From NCBI RefSeq assembly GCF_024198255.1, contig NZ_JAJVKW010000010.1:186001-250000 (forward strand): a DNA stretch of 64,000 nt. The letters are read 5' to 3'. The notes under the pieces are model-generated. The model saw only the letters and a program-made list of their open reading frames with translations. It did no database searches and was not told the DNA's origin. Of this stretch, positions 26,293 to 34,457 are shown piece after piece; position 1 is the first letter of the stretch; each line of letters begins with the position of its first letter. Source of the DNA: Myxococcus guangdongensis (lineage in GTDB: Bacteria; Myxococcota; Myxococcia; Myxococcales; Myxococcaceae). Made by a program: the position numbers and the translations under genes.

Positions 26293-27735
26293 TCAGCGCC
26301 ACCCCATGAGGATGTCGCGAGCGCGGGCGTCATCCTCGAGCAGTCCGATGAGGTGGCGCAGCACGCTCATCTGCTTCTGGCAGAAGGCGCTGAACGCCTT
26401 GTGTCCGACGGCGTCCTTCATCGTCGCCTGATGGAAGACGGGGTCCGCGCCACAGTAGGGGAGGAAGGCGCAGTCGCCGCACATGGGCACGCCCTCCGGC
26501 ATGGTGTCGCTCAGGTGGGCCAGGAGCGTGTCGGACGTCATGATGGACTCGTAGGAGTCGTGCGAGAGGTGGCCCAGTCGGAAGGAGAAGTCACCCATCT
26601 CCGCGAGCATCCGCCCCTCGTCGGAGGCGTACACCGCGCCGTCGTAGTTGTAGACGAGCGCGCCGATGCCGATGCCCGCGGGCGACTGGAGGTCGACGTA
26701 CGCCGAGCCCCGGGGTGAGAAGAGCTTCTGCAACAGGATGGCGGTGTACTCCTCCTGGAGCGGGTAGCCCTGCTCGTTGATGCGAAGGATGTGCGCGAGC
26801 CCGCGCTGGTAGAACTCCACCCACGCCGAGACGTCGTACTGGCGTGAGGCGCGTCCGCGGACGGCGAACCCATAGGGGCTGATGTTCCTGAGGAAGATGC
26901 CGTGGAAGCCCAGGCGCACGTACTCGTCGATGATGTCCTCGACGCGCGTGAGGCTCGCCTGTGTCGTGGTCATCAGCGCGGAGACGGCGTCCGGACCGAG
27001 CGCCTGTCGTGCCCGGTGAATCGCCTCGCACGTGCGTCGGTGGCTGTCTCCGCCGCGCACGGGGCGCTGGGTGTTGTGCAGGTCCTCGGGGCCATCGAGG
27101 GAGGTCGAGAGCAGCACGCCGTGCTCGCGGCAGAAGCCGAGCACCTCGTCGGTGAGGCGGGAGAGGTTGCTGGCGATGACGAACTGGAGGTCGCGGCGGT
27201 GCACCAGGTTCAGGGCCTTGGCGCGCTCGACGATGTACCGGATGCGCTCGAAGTGGAGCAGCGGCTCTCCACCCTGGAACTCGACCTTGAGGGTGGGGGA
27301 TGGGCTGCGGAACATGAAGTCGAGCGCGCGGTCCGCGTGCTCCTGCGACATGTCGAACTCGAGGGCGCCCTCCGCTTGCCGGGACACCTGGCAGTACGCG
27401 CAGGAGTGGTCGCAGCGCAGGGTGACCACGAAGATGTGCAGGCCGGTGAAGTTCGCGAGCTGCTCGGCGCGGGTGCGGTACTTCAGCGCGAGCAACTCCA
27501 GCGCCACGCGGGAGTGCTCGTCGAACAGGAAGTGCCGCGACTTGAGCGCCTTGTAGGCCTCGCGGTGCGGTGGCAGCGCGTGACGGAGGAAGTCGAACAG
27601 CTCGTGTCGAGGGAGCACGACGTACTCGCCCACGTCGTTCGTCACGACGTAGCGGGCGTCATCCAGCTTGCTGAAGCGCAGGGGCGCGAGCTGGTAGCCC
27701 TGGGTGGACTGGTACCGGGAGCGGTCATGGAACAT
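26293..27735 (-). CDS. hxsB: Radical SAM/SPASM enzyme, HxsB-like
   Basis: A 480-residue product. The radical SAM motif C108-DHS-C112-AY-C115 is followed by VEFQGGEPLL. A SPASM-type C-terminal region carries MCGDCAFLPYCGADP (C419, C422, C428) and a later Cys (C452). The N-terminal 95 residues (YQLAPLRFSKLDDARYVVTNDVGEYVVL) look like the substrate-facing domain typical of HxsB proteins. The SPASM domain is known from enzymes that form carbon-carbon, thioether or ether crosslinks in peptides (anSME, SuiB, PqqE relatives). It follows the hxsD-like gene by 14 bp and precedes hxsC by 3 bp. The family match is by architecture and gene order and has not been checked by search. Confidence 0.85.
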   Translation of the reverse strand: MFHDRSRYQSTQGYQLAPLRFSKLDDARYVVTNDVGEYVVLPRHELFDFLRHALPPHREAYKALKSRHFLFDEHSRVALELLALKYRTRAEQLANFTGLHIFVVTLRCDHSCAYCQVSRQAEGALEFDMSQEHADRALDFMFRSPSPTLKVEFQGGEPLLHFERIRYIVERAKALNLVHRRDLQFVIASNLSRLTDEVLGFCREHGVLLSTSLDGPEDLHNTQRPVRGGDSHRRTCEAIHRARQALGPDAVSALMTTTQASLTRVEDIIDEYVRLGFHGIFLRNISPYGFAVRGRASRQYDVSAWVEFYQRGLAHILRINEQGYPLQEEYTAILLQKLFSPRGSAYVDLQSPAGIGIGALVYNYDGAVYASDEGRMLAEMGDFSFRLGHLSHDSYESIMTSDTLLAHLSDTMPEGVPMCGDCAFLPYCGADPVFHQATMKDAVGHKAFSAFCQKQMSVLRHLIGLLEDDARARDILMGWR

Positions 27736-27749
27736 GGCGTGCGTCGACC

Positions 27750-28085
27750 TCAGTCCTGGCGAATCAGGCCGGTGCGCGAGAAGGCCTGCGCGACAATCAA
27801 CGCCCGCAGGGCGCGGGTCTCATCGCCCACCTGCTCGCGCAGCTCCTGGTCCAACAGCTCCTGGAAGAACAGCCGCACCGTCTCGAGCGCGTCCTGCTCG
27901 GTGACGGCGGGCGCGAAGAGGAAGCGGAGGGGAATCCGGTCCGCGTCGGGCGAGCCGAGCACCGCGGTGCACCGGTCGGCGAAGCGGTACGCGGACTTCT
28001 GTATCGCCGCGAGTCGATAGACGCGCAGGTCGAGGACGGCCTGCACGGCGCCGTCGCGGAAGATGAGGTCGGTGTCCGTCGTCAC
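27750..28085 (-). CDS. hxsD: HxsD-like small accessory protein
   Basis: A 111-residue cytoplasmic product. The start is taken as the GTG at 28085 (VTTDTDLIFRDG), because AGGAG stands seven bases before it and it follows the hxsA-like stop by 11 bp. The open frame further upstream overlaps hxsA. The segment LDLRVYRLAAIQKSAYRFADRC and the helical ETVRLFFQELLDQELREQVG tail fit the HxsD family, whose role in the His-Xaa-Ser system is thought to be accessory, perhaps substrate presentation. The protein is small and lacks cysteine-based metal motifs. Assignment rests on family pattern and the hxsA-D-B-C order. Confidence 0.75.
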   Translation of the reverse strand: MTTDTDLIFRDGAVQAVLDLRVYRLAAIQKSAYRFADRCTAVLGSPDADRIPLRFLFAPAVTEQDALETVRLFFQELLDQELREQVGDETRALRALIVAQAFSRTGLIRQD

Positions 28086-28096
28086 GTGTCTGCTCC

Positions 28097-28654
28097 TCAC
28101 CATTCGATGGTGACGTCGCCGGTCTGCCCTTCGACCAGGTCCACCTCGACGGTGGTGGTGCCGAGGAAGCGGTTCTCGATGCGGACCGTGTGCTTGCCCG
28201 CCGCCAGACGCATGAGGGTGGTCACGTCCTGCCCCGCGGGCTTGTCGTCGACGAAGATGCGTCCGCCAGGGAAGGCGACGAAGGACACCGTCGCGGGCTT
28301 GGGCGGTGGAGGGAGCGTGAGCTTGGGGGGCGGAGGTGTCGCGGGCTCGGCGGAGGGGACGTAGTAGCCGCCTCCGCCGCCGCCGTAGCTCCGGTTCCTG
28401 CTGCCGGAGTAGTGGCTGCGGTGCGAGGAGTGGGAGCGGTGCGAGCGATGACCCGCGAGCAGTATCTGCCCATGGGTGGGCGGGACGACGAGGAGCAGCT
28501 CGTCGCGCGAGTCCTCTTCGTTGCGCCGCCTCCACGTGGGTTGGGCGACCTGGAGCTCGATGCCGGGCACGAGCAGCCCCGAGGGCGCCGCGCCCCCGAG
28601 CAGTCCCATGAGCGCCGCGCTGACGGAGAGCAGCCGGGGAGGCTTCGGGTTCAT
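28097..28654 (-). CDS. hxsA: HxsA-like His-Xaa-Ser repeat protein with PEGA-like domain
   Basis: A 185-residue product with a hydrophobic export signal (LLSVSAALMGLLGGAAPSGLL). At residues 69-83 it has five consecutive H-x-S triplets (HRSHRSHSSHRSHYS), the defining repeat of HxsA proteins and the presumed target of the HxsB/HxsC radical SAM enzymes. A Gly/Tyr run, a Pro-rich linker (PPPPKLTLPPPPKP) and a C-terminal domain of about 60 residues resembling PEGA (GGRIFVDDKPAGQ, AGKHTVRIENRFLG) follow. The mature protein is thus predicted to be outside the cytoplasmic membrane. Its ATG overlaps the stop of the preceding CxxC-repeat gene by 4 bp (ATGA), firmly placing it in the eight-gene operon. 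Confidence 0.88.
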   Translation of the reverse strand: MNPKPPRLLSVSAALMGLLGGAAPSGLLVPGIELQVAQPTWRRRNEEDSRDELLLVVPPTHGQILLAGHRSHRSHSSHRSHYSGSRNRSYGGGGGGYYVPSAEPATPPPPKLTLPPPPKPATVSFVAFPGGRIFVDDKPAGQDVTTLMRLAAGKHTVRIENRFLGTTTVEVDLVEGQTGDVTIEW

Positions 28655-30888
28655 GGCTTCACCTCACCGACGCGCAGCTCCATCAGGTAGATGCCGTTCC
28701 ATCTCGCCACGAGCGTCACGCGGCCATCCTTCCAGGTCGTCTGCGTGGGGGGCTTGCCTCCACGAGGCTGGGGCGGCGCGGGCAGCTCGACGGGATGCCC
28801 CAGGACGCGTGAGAGCAGCTCCTTCGTCACGGGCGTGCGCTTCAGGTTGTTGAGCACGCGGGACTCCTTGTCCGAGCCGGCCAGGTACGCGCCCACGCAG
28901 CGCCCGTCCCGCAGCTCGCACGAGAGGGAGACGGACTCCGTGGTCTTCGACAGGATGTTCGGGTGACTGCTGGCCGTCAGTTGGAGCAGGGCGATGGCCA
29001 CCTCGCGCTCCGCGCCGATGAGCGGAATCTGCTCCCGCTCCTCCCGGGCCCAGGTGAGGGCCTGATTCGCGCGGACCGACACCTGTGGGTCGTGTGGCGT
29101 GTCCGCCATTTCGGCGGCGAGCGCGGTCGTCTTGTGGAGGTGGAGGACCCAGTCCAGGGTGGCGGCCTTGGGACGCGGCTTGGGCGTCAGTTGCTCCTGG
29201 AGCGCAGTGCTCAGCTGTCCGATGAGCCGCTCGCGGCTCGGCGTGGGCTGGGCGGTGTACGCGGCGAAGAGCGCCTTCCATCGGCAGGGGTCCGTGGAGC
29301 AGGCCGCGTGCTCCGTGTCATGGAGGCGCGCGGTCAGCTCGCCGAGGTCCCTCGAGAAGCTCCGCGCGAGCACGGGCTGCGCGGAGGCGAGCACCGTCGA
29401 GGCGGAGGCCACGTCCTTGCGCTCGAGAGAGGCGAGGGCCTGCTGACGGGTGAGGGACAGGAGGTGTTGTTCGACCTTCGCCCGCTCGGGTGCGTTCGGC
29501 GCCATGGCGAGGGCATCCTTGACGACCTCGTCCACGTTCTGCTCACGGAGCGCATGGGCCAGGTGCAGGTCCGCCCAGGCCTGCTGGAGCTCGGGTGACT
29601 CGGGCTCGCCCAGCGCCTGCAGCTCCGTCTGCGCGTCGTCGAGGCGTCCCTCCGACATGTGCTGCCGTGCATCCTGGAGGCTCGGCTCCGAGACCATCGC
29701 CAGGACGGTGACGGGGAGCGCGGACACCGCCGCGCCGATGCCCCAGCCGCGTGCCCGACCCTTCCGTCCCAGGGTCCAATCCCGCACGAAGTGCTCGGCC
29801 AGAATCGCGGACACGCCGAGGAACACGCTCATGAACACCAGCAGGCCGTTCCAGAAGTAGGCGCCGCGCAGGATGTAGAGCAGCGGAATCCCCAAGGCCA
29901 ACGCGAGCAGGAGCCCGCGCACCGCCTGGACCTTCCGACCGCGCGCCGTGAACTGCCGGTCCGCGGAAGGCGGTGGCGCGAGCATCCGCTGACCCTCGAA
30001 CTCAATCGTCGTGGGAGGCGCGTCCGCGATGGAATAGGAGACGCGCGCGGCGGGGACCTCGAACACCTGGAAGCTCTGGCTGGTGATGCGCTCCCGGGGC
30101 TTGAGTTTGACCTGGGTCTTCCCCCAGTGCTGGTGGACCCAGTCCTCGGGGAGATGGAGCGAGACCTTCTCCTGCGCGAGCACGCCATTCGCGCTGATGT
30201 CCCCCACGAGCTTCGCGTCCTTCTCCATGTCCGTCTTCGTCCACACGAGTCGGCGCAGCTCCTCCTCCTCGGACAGCACCAGGAAGTCGAAGCGCACCGA
30301 CTCGACGAACTCGAGCCAATGCTGTTCGCGGCCGCGCCCGTGACACGCCGAGCAGTTCACCCGTCCCGAGCGACAGGAAGGGCAGGGAACCGTCCCCTTC
30401 GCGCTGCACGACCTGCAGTTCATGAGTCGGCGCGAGCCGTTCGACGCATGGCCGTAGGCCTTCCGCGAGCCCCCGCAGTTGGAGCACTGGACGACCTCCC
30501 TGCCGGCGCAGTTGGGGCAGGAGACCGTGCCTCTGCTTCCACACGGCGAGCACGCGAGGATGGAGAGGCTGCTCTCGCGCAGGCTCGCGTGGGTCTCGGC
30601 CCAGGGGTCGACGCTGTCCGACTGTCGCCTCAACCCCGTGACGTCCGGCGAGCCCTGCGGCGCGCCCTTCTTCCACACCACCTGCCGCTCCGTGATGACG
30701 GAGTAGAGCCGGGCCGCCCTGCGTGCCTTTGGCTCCACGGCGCGGATGAAGTCCTTCGGGTTCGGAGGCGGCACGGGCAGTCGCCGGGTCCACTCGACGA
30801 AGGCCTGGACCGCGGCCTGCTGGATGGCCTCCGCGTCCACGGGAGGCATCGGGTCGATGGTCTGGGGTTGCTGGGACGGAAGGCTCAT
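28651..30888 (-). CDS. Membrane protein with DnaJ-like CxxC repeats
   Basis: A 745-residue product. Residues 113-182 contain six CxxC pairs (12 cysteines: CSPC, CPNC, CSNC, CRSC, CPSC, CSAC), each followed by Gly-rich turns as in the zinc-finger domain of DnaJ. No J-domain is seen. Two or three membrane spans follow (GLLLALALGIPLLYIL, GLLVFMSVFLGVSAILA, WGIGAAVSALPVTVLAMV, about residues 325-405). A 340-residue C-terminal part of helical repeats rich in Ala/Leu comes last, probably periplasmic. The ATG at 30888 lies 28 bp after the helicase stop; the gene overlaps hxsA by 4 bp. The zinc module may bind unfolded peptide. Whether it serves the helicase side or the Hxs side of the operon is unknown. 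Confidence 0.75.
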   Translation of the reverse strand: MSLPSQQPQTIDPMPPVDAEAIQQAAVQAFVEWTRRLPVPPPNPKDFIRAVEPKARRAARLYSVITERQVVWKKGAPQGSPDVTGLRRQSDSVDPWAETHASLRESSLSILACSPCGSRGTVSCPNCAGREVVQCSNCGGSRKAYGHASNGSRRLMNCRSCSAKGTVPCPSCRSGRVNCSACHGRGREQHWLEFVESVRFDFLVLSEEEELRRLVWTKTDMEKDAKLVGDISANGVLAQEKVSLHLPEDWVHQHWGKTQVKLKPRERITSQSFQVFEVPAARVSYSIADAPPTTIEFEGQRMLAPPPSADRQFTARGRKVQAVRGLLLALALGIPLLYILRGAYFWNGLLVFMSVFLGVSAILAEHFVRDWTLGRKGRARGWGIGAAVSALPVTVLAMVSEPSLQDARQHMSEGRLDDAQTELQALGEPESPELQQAWADLHLAHALREQNVDEVVKDALAMAPNAPERAKVEQHLLSLTRQQALASLERKDVASASTVLASAQPVLARSFSRDLGELTARLHDTEHAACSTDPCRWKALFAAYTAQPTPSRERLIGQLSTALQEQLTPKPRPKAATLDWVLHLHKTTALAAEMADTPHDPQVSVRANQALTWAREEREQIPLIGAEREVAIALLQLTASSHPNILSKTTESVSLSCELRDGRCVGAYLAGSDKESRVLNNLKRTPVTKELLSRVLGHPVELPAPPQPRGGKPPTQTTWKDGRVTLVARWNGIYLMELRVGEVKP

Positions 30889-30916
30889 GGGCGACAAGGC
30901 CTCATCAGAAGACGCA

Positions 30917-33145
30917 TCACTGCAACACCTGCCGGGCAACACGCCACGCGCCCTCGACATCCAGATGCCGAGCGGCGTAATCGCGAGCGAGCAGGTCCTC
31001 CGGCACGAAGCCGTCATGTTTCTCGAGCGCCATGTTCACCACCTGGCGCGTGAGGGACTCGGCCCGAGGCGGCCCCTCCGCCACCAGCGCGCGCAGGGCG
31101 CTCTCCACGTCGGCTTGCGGTCCCGCCACGCTCAACACGGGCCCCAGCGTCTGCACCGACAACCCACGGGCCTGGAGCGCGAGCGCCAGCGTGTGCACCA
31201 CCGCGTCACCGGCCCACGGGAAGACATGGACCTCCATCCCCGAGGCCACGATGGAGCGCTCGGCGAGCCGCCATCGTTTGAAGTTCGCCCGAGCCTCCGC
31301 GAGCAGCTCCAGCGCCCGCGCATCCAGGTAGCGAGGCAGCCCCTCACCGGCATAGATGGCGCGCATCTGCTCCCGGACGCGGTCATGCACGCGGCCGACA
31401 CCGGTGGGCTCGAAGACGGGCACGCGTCCCGCGGGCGCGGGCTCCAGCTCCACGACCTTCTCGTCGCCCTGCACGGCGAGCACGCGCCACCGTCGTCCAC
31501 CGAAGATGAGGTACGTGCCGACGAAGAGCGGCTGGTCGATGGGCATCGTGCCCAGCGTGCGGCCTTCGGCCACCAGCCGGAACTCCTCCACCGAGGCGAA
31601 GGCCGCATAGAAGCTGTAGTGGTTGACGAGCCGCTCCCCCACGCGGCCCAACAGCAACGTCCCATCCGAGGACTGCGAGAGCAGCTCCCGCTGCCCCAGC
31701 CCGCGCAGGAAGCGCACGAAGTCCTCGCGTGACACCTTCGCGAAGGGACCTTCGTGGCACAGCGCCAGGAAGGCCTCGCCCGCCTTGACGCCCCCGTGCT
31801 GGGCGATGAGCGAGAGCAACTGCTGCACCAGCGTGGAGAAGTGGAAGGCGCCCGACGCGGGAGGCTCGAACCAGCTCGTCAGCAGCAGCTCCAGCATCGC
31901 CACCGACTGGACCAGCCGCACCCGAAGCTGGTCCGGCAGGGGACTGGTGTCCGTCAGCTCCGCTTCTTGAAGATACAGCCGGAGCACGGCGGGGCCGCCC
32001 TTGCGTCCGCTGCGCCCCAGTCGCTGACGGAGGCTGGACACCGAGGGCGGCACGCCCACCTGCGCGATGCTCTGCACGGAGCCCACGTCGATGCCCATCT
32101 CCAGCGTCGTCGTGCACACGAGGCTCACGGGGCGCTGCTTCGCCTTGAGCGCGGCCTCCGCCTCCTCGCGCAGCTCCTTGGACAGGTTGCCGTGGTGCGG
32201 GAAGAACTCGTTGGGCAGCCGCGCGTCTTCGCACCTGCGACGCAGGAGGTCCGCGTACAGCTCGACGTTCGCGCGACTGTTGGCGAACACCAGGTTGTGC
32301 GTCCCGCGCAGCGTCTTGAAGAGGTGCGCCCCCACGTCGTGCTCGTCCTCGGGCATGTCGTCCGTGGGCTCCTCGTCTTCTTCTGCGCGAGCATCGGGCG
32401 CGCGCTTGCGATAGCCCCGGAGCTGGAGGAGCAGCTCGCCGCCGCCCGAGTCGGAGTTGCACAGCCGGACCTTCGCGCCCGCGCCGGGCCGCAGGAACTC
32501 CGCGGCCAGCGACATGTCGCCCAGGGTGGCGCTGAGGCCCACGCGCGGCACGGTGCGCCGCAGGCTCAGCTCGACACGGTGCAGGAGCGACTGGAGCTGA
32601 CAGCCCCGCTCGGTGCCGATGAAGGCATGCAGCTCGTCGATGACGATGTGCTCCAGTCCGGAGAACAGTCCGGCGAGCGCGGAGCCCTGGCGGATGAAGA
32701 GCGCCTCGAGTGACTCGGGCGTGATGAGGAGGATTCCCGCGGGGGACTGGAGCAGCCGGGCCTTGTGGCCTTGGGACACATCGCCATGCCACCGGTGCAC
32801 GGGGATGCGCAGCCCCTCGCAGAGCCCGTCGAGTCGCTCGAACTGGTCGTTGATGAGCGCCTTGAGCGGACCCACGTAGATGGCGCGCACGCTGCCGCCG
32901 GCGTCCTCCGCCAGTCGGCTGCAGATGGGCAGGAAGGCGGCCTCCGTCTTCCCGCTCGCCGTCGACGCGGAGAGGATGACGTCCTGCGTCCCCTCGAGGA
33001 GGGGGACGATGGCGGCCTCCTGGATGCCGCGCAGCTCCTTCCACCCCTGGGTCCACACCCAGCGCCGCACCTGGGGGTGCAGTCGATGGAAGGCGCTCGA
33101 CGCGGCGCCGCCCGGGTCAGAGCTTGAAGGATTCGAGCTCATCAT
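30917..33145 (-). CDS. Lhr-like DEAD/H-box helicase
   Basis: A 742-residue superfamily 2 helicase. The motifs are complete: Q-type GWKELRGIQEAAI, Walker A ASTASGKTEAA (K66), Ia GPLKALIND, Walker B variant DELH (170-173), III SATLGD, IV region VFANSRANVE, and VI QRLGRSGRKG. The C-terminal 300 residues follow the pattern of Lhr-type helicases (VSREDFVRFLRGL, LGRVGERLVNHYSFYAAF, GRRWRVLAVQ), which unwind DNA or DNA-RNA hybrids. It overlaps the ATPase gene by 29 bp. In other bacteria such helicases are paired with BrxD/DUF2791 ATPases and TerB-domain proteins in putative DNA-processing or defence cassettes, and the pairing here fits. The ATG at 33145 is followed by a second in-frame ATG. Confidence 0.9.
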   Translation of the reverse strand: MMSSNPSSSDPGGAASSAFHRLHPQVRRWVWTQGWKELRGIQEAAIVPLLEGTQDVILSASTASGKTEAAFLPICSRLAEDAGGSVRAIYVGPLKALINDQFERLDGLCEGLRIPVHRWHGDVSQGHKARLLQSPAGILLITPESLEALFIRQGSALAGLFSGLEHIVIDELHAFIGTERGCQLQSLLHRVELSLRRTVPRVGLSATLGDMSLAAEFLRPGAGAKVRLCNSDSGGGELLLQLRGYRKRAPDARAEEDEEPTDDMPEDEHDVGAHLFKTLRGTHNLVFANSRANVELYADLLRRRCEDARLPNEFFPHHGNLSKELREEAEAALKAKQRPVSLVCTTTLEMGIDVGSVQSIAQVGVPPSVSSLRQRLGRSGRKGGPAVLRLYLQEAELTDTSPLPDQLRVRLVQSVAMLELLLTSWFEPPASGAFHFSTLVQQLLSLIAQHGGVKAGEAFLALCHEGPFAKVSREDFVRFLRGLGQRELLSQSSDGTLLLGRVGERLVNHYSFYAAFASVEEFRLVAEGRTLGTMPIDQPLFVGTYLIFGGRRWRVLAVQGDEKVVELEPAPAGRVPVFEPTGVGRVHDRVREQMRAIYAGEGLPRYLDARALELLAEARANFKRWRLAERSIVASGMEVHVFPWAGDAVVHTLALALQARGLSVQTLGPVLSVAGPQADVESALRALVAEGPPRAESLTRQVVNMALEKHDGFVPEDLLARDYAARHLDVEGAWRVARQVLQ

Positions 33146-34457
33146 CCGCTCCGGCCGCGGGGGCCCCCGCCTCCGTCTCGCTCAGGGGCGCCAGGTCGGG
33201 ATTGAGGTCCGTGGCGAACTCCACGCCGCCGAGCAGCTCCTTCCAATCCGCGCCCGGGTTCTGTTCGAGCACGGCCAGCAGGTTGATGAACGCCGTCACG
33301 GTGCTGCGGGGCGTGCGGAAGTACGCCTCGCCGATGCGCTCCGAGCAGTGGGTCATGAAGCCGTGGAGTCCCTCGTCGGGCAGGCGCTGCGCGGACGCAT
33401 CTCCCGCGGAGTAGACGTGCCGCAGCTTGGTGAGCAGGACGTAGAGGTCCTCGGGGGTGAGGTTGGCCAGCCGGAGGACCGGGGAGCTGTAGTCGACCAG
33501 GTTGCCCACGGCGAAGGTGTTCTGCGCGAGGCGCGACTGGAGGGCCTCGTAGCTGTAGAGGCCGCGGCGGGTGTCCATGAGGAACTCGGGCGTTCCTCCC
33601 AGGATGAAGCCCAGGCCCTCGGCGCTGCCCTGGAGACAGTCGTTGAGGATGCGGAGGATCTGCTCGTAGTTGGACGCGCGGGCCTTGGTGTTGGCCATCT
33701 TGTAGAGATTGACCAGCTCATCCAGACACACCATCAACCCGTCGTAGCCGGACAGGCGGACGAAGCGCGCCAGGAGCTTGAGCTGGTCGTAGACATCCGC
33801 GTCGTCGATGATGGTGCGCACGCCGAGCGCCTTGCGGGCATCGGTGCGCGTGGAGAACTCGCCGCGCAGCCACTTCACGGCGTCGGCCTTGAGCACCTCG
33901 TTGCCCGTGTCGTGGCCGCGCCAGTAGGCGGCGATGACCTCCGCGAAGTCGTAGCCGCCCACCAGCTCCGACAGTGCGGCGAGCTTCTCGCGGATGACGA
34001 CCTCGGGGTTCAGCTCACGCGCCTTGGCGTCGGTGAGGGCGCTGGAGACGAAGCGCTCCACGACGCTGGCGAGCGCGCCGCCCTCGGGACGGGCCCGGGT
34101 GGCCAGGTTGCGCATCAGCTCCGCGTAGAGGCTGCGGGCCTTGCCGTCCGTCGCGTGCAGGCGCCGGTCGGGGTTGAGGTCCGCGTGCAGGGTGACCAGC
34201 CGCTTCTCCAGGGCGATGGAGCGGACGAGGTTGAGGAAGAACGTCTTGCCGGAGCCGTACTCGCCGATGACGAAGCGGATGGCGCTGCCGCCCTCGGCGA
34301 TGCGCTCCACGTCGCGGACGAGGGCGCGGACCTCCTCGGCGCGACCGACCTGGATGTGCTGCTGTCCCACGCGAGGCACGACGCCCGCGCGCAGCGACTG
34401 GACGATGGCGTCCCGGTCCTTCGGCCTGATGCGTCCCTGGGGCGTCGCGTCCGTCAT
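33117..34457 (-). CDS. BrxD/DUF2791-like P-loop ATPase
   Basis: A 446-residue product. Walker A is GEYGSGKTFF (K71), just after the family's opening pattern (RAGVVPRVGQQHIQVGRAEEV). A Walker B-like segment, GLMVCLDELVNLYKM, follows near residue 240, with further DUF2791 blocks (ARASNYEQILRILNDCLQG, GFILGGTPEFLMDTRRGLYSY, LANLTPEDLYVLLTKL). This family includes BrxD of type 2 BREX phage-defence systems and ATPases of TerB-linked cassettes; it is presumed to be a DNA-loading or remodelling AAA-type motor. The gene overlaps the TerB-type gene by 4 bp (ATGA) and the helicase gene by 29 bp, so the three are almost certainly translationally coupled. No BREX methylase or PglZ gene is in the window. 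Confidence 0.88.
   Translation of the reverse strand: MTDATPQGRIRPKDRDAIVQSLRAGVVPRVGQQHIQVGRAEEVRALVRDVERIAEGGSAIRFVIGEYGSGKTFFLNLVRSIALEKRLVTLHADLNPDRRLHATDGKARSLYAELMRNLATRARPEGGALASVVERFVSSALTDAKARELNPEVVIREKLAALSELVGGYDFAEVIAAYWRGHDTGNEVLKADAVKWLRGEFSTRTDARKALGVRTIIDDADVYDQLKLLARFVRLSGYDGLMVCLDELVNLYKMANTKARASNYEQILRILNDCLQGSAEGLGFILGGTPEFLMDTRRGLYSYEALQSRLAQNTFAVGNLVDYSSPVLRLANLTPEDLYVLLTKLRHVYSAGDASAQRLPDEGLHGFMTHCSERIGEAYFRTPRSTVTAFINLLAVLEQNPGADWKELLGGVEFATDLNPDLAPLSETEAGAPAAGADDELESFKL

Noticed and set aside
29659..31053. Plus-strand open frame of 464 codons
   Set aside because: It is antisense to the CxxC-repeat membrane protein, whose zinc-finger pairs and membrane spans are unmistakable.
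33117..34457. Considered a true BREX locus because of the BrxD-like ATPase
   Set aside because: No PglZ phosphatase, BREX methylase, BrxC or BrxL gene is present in the window; the TerB gene context fits another cassette type better.
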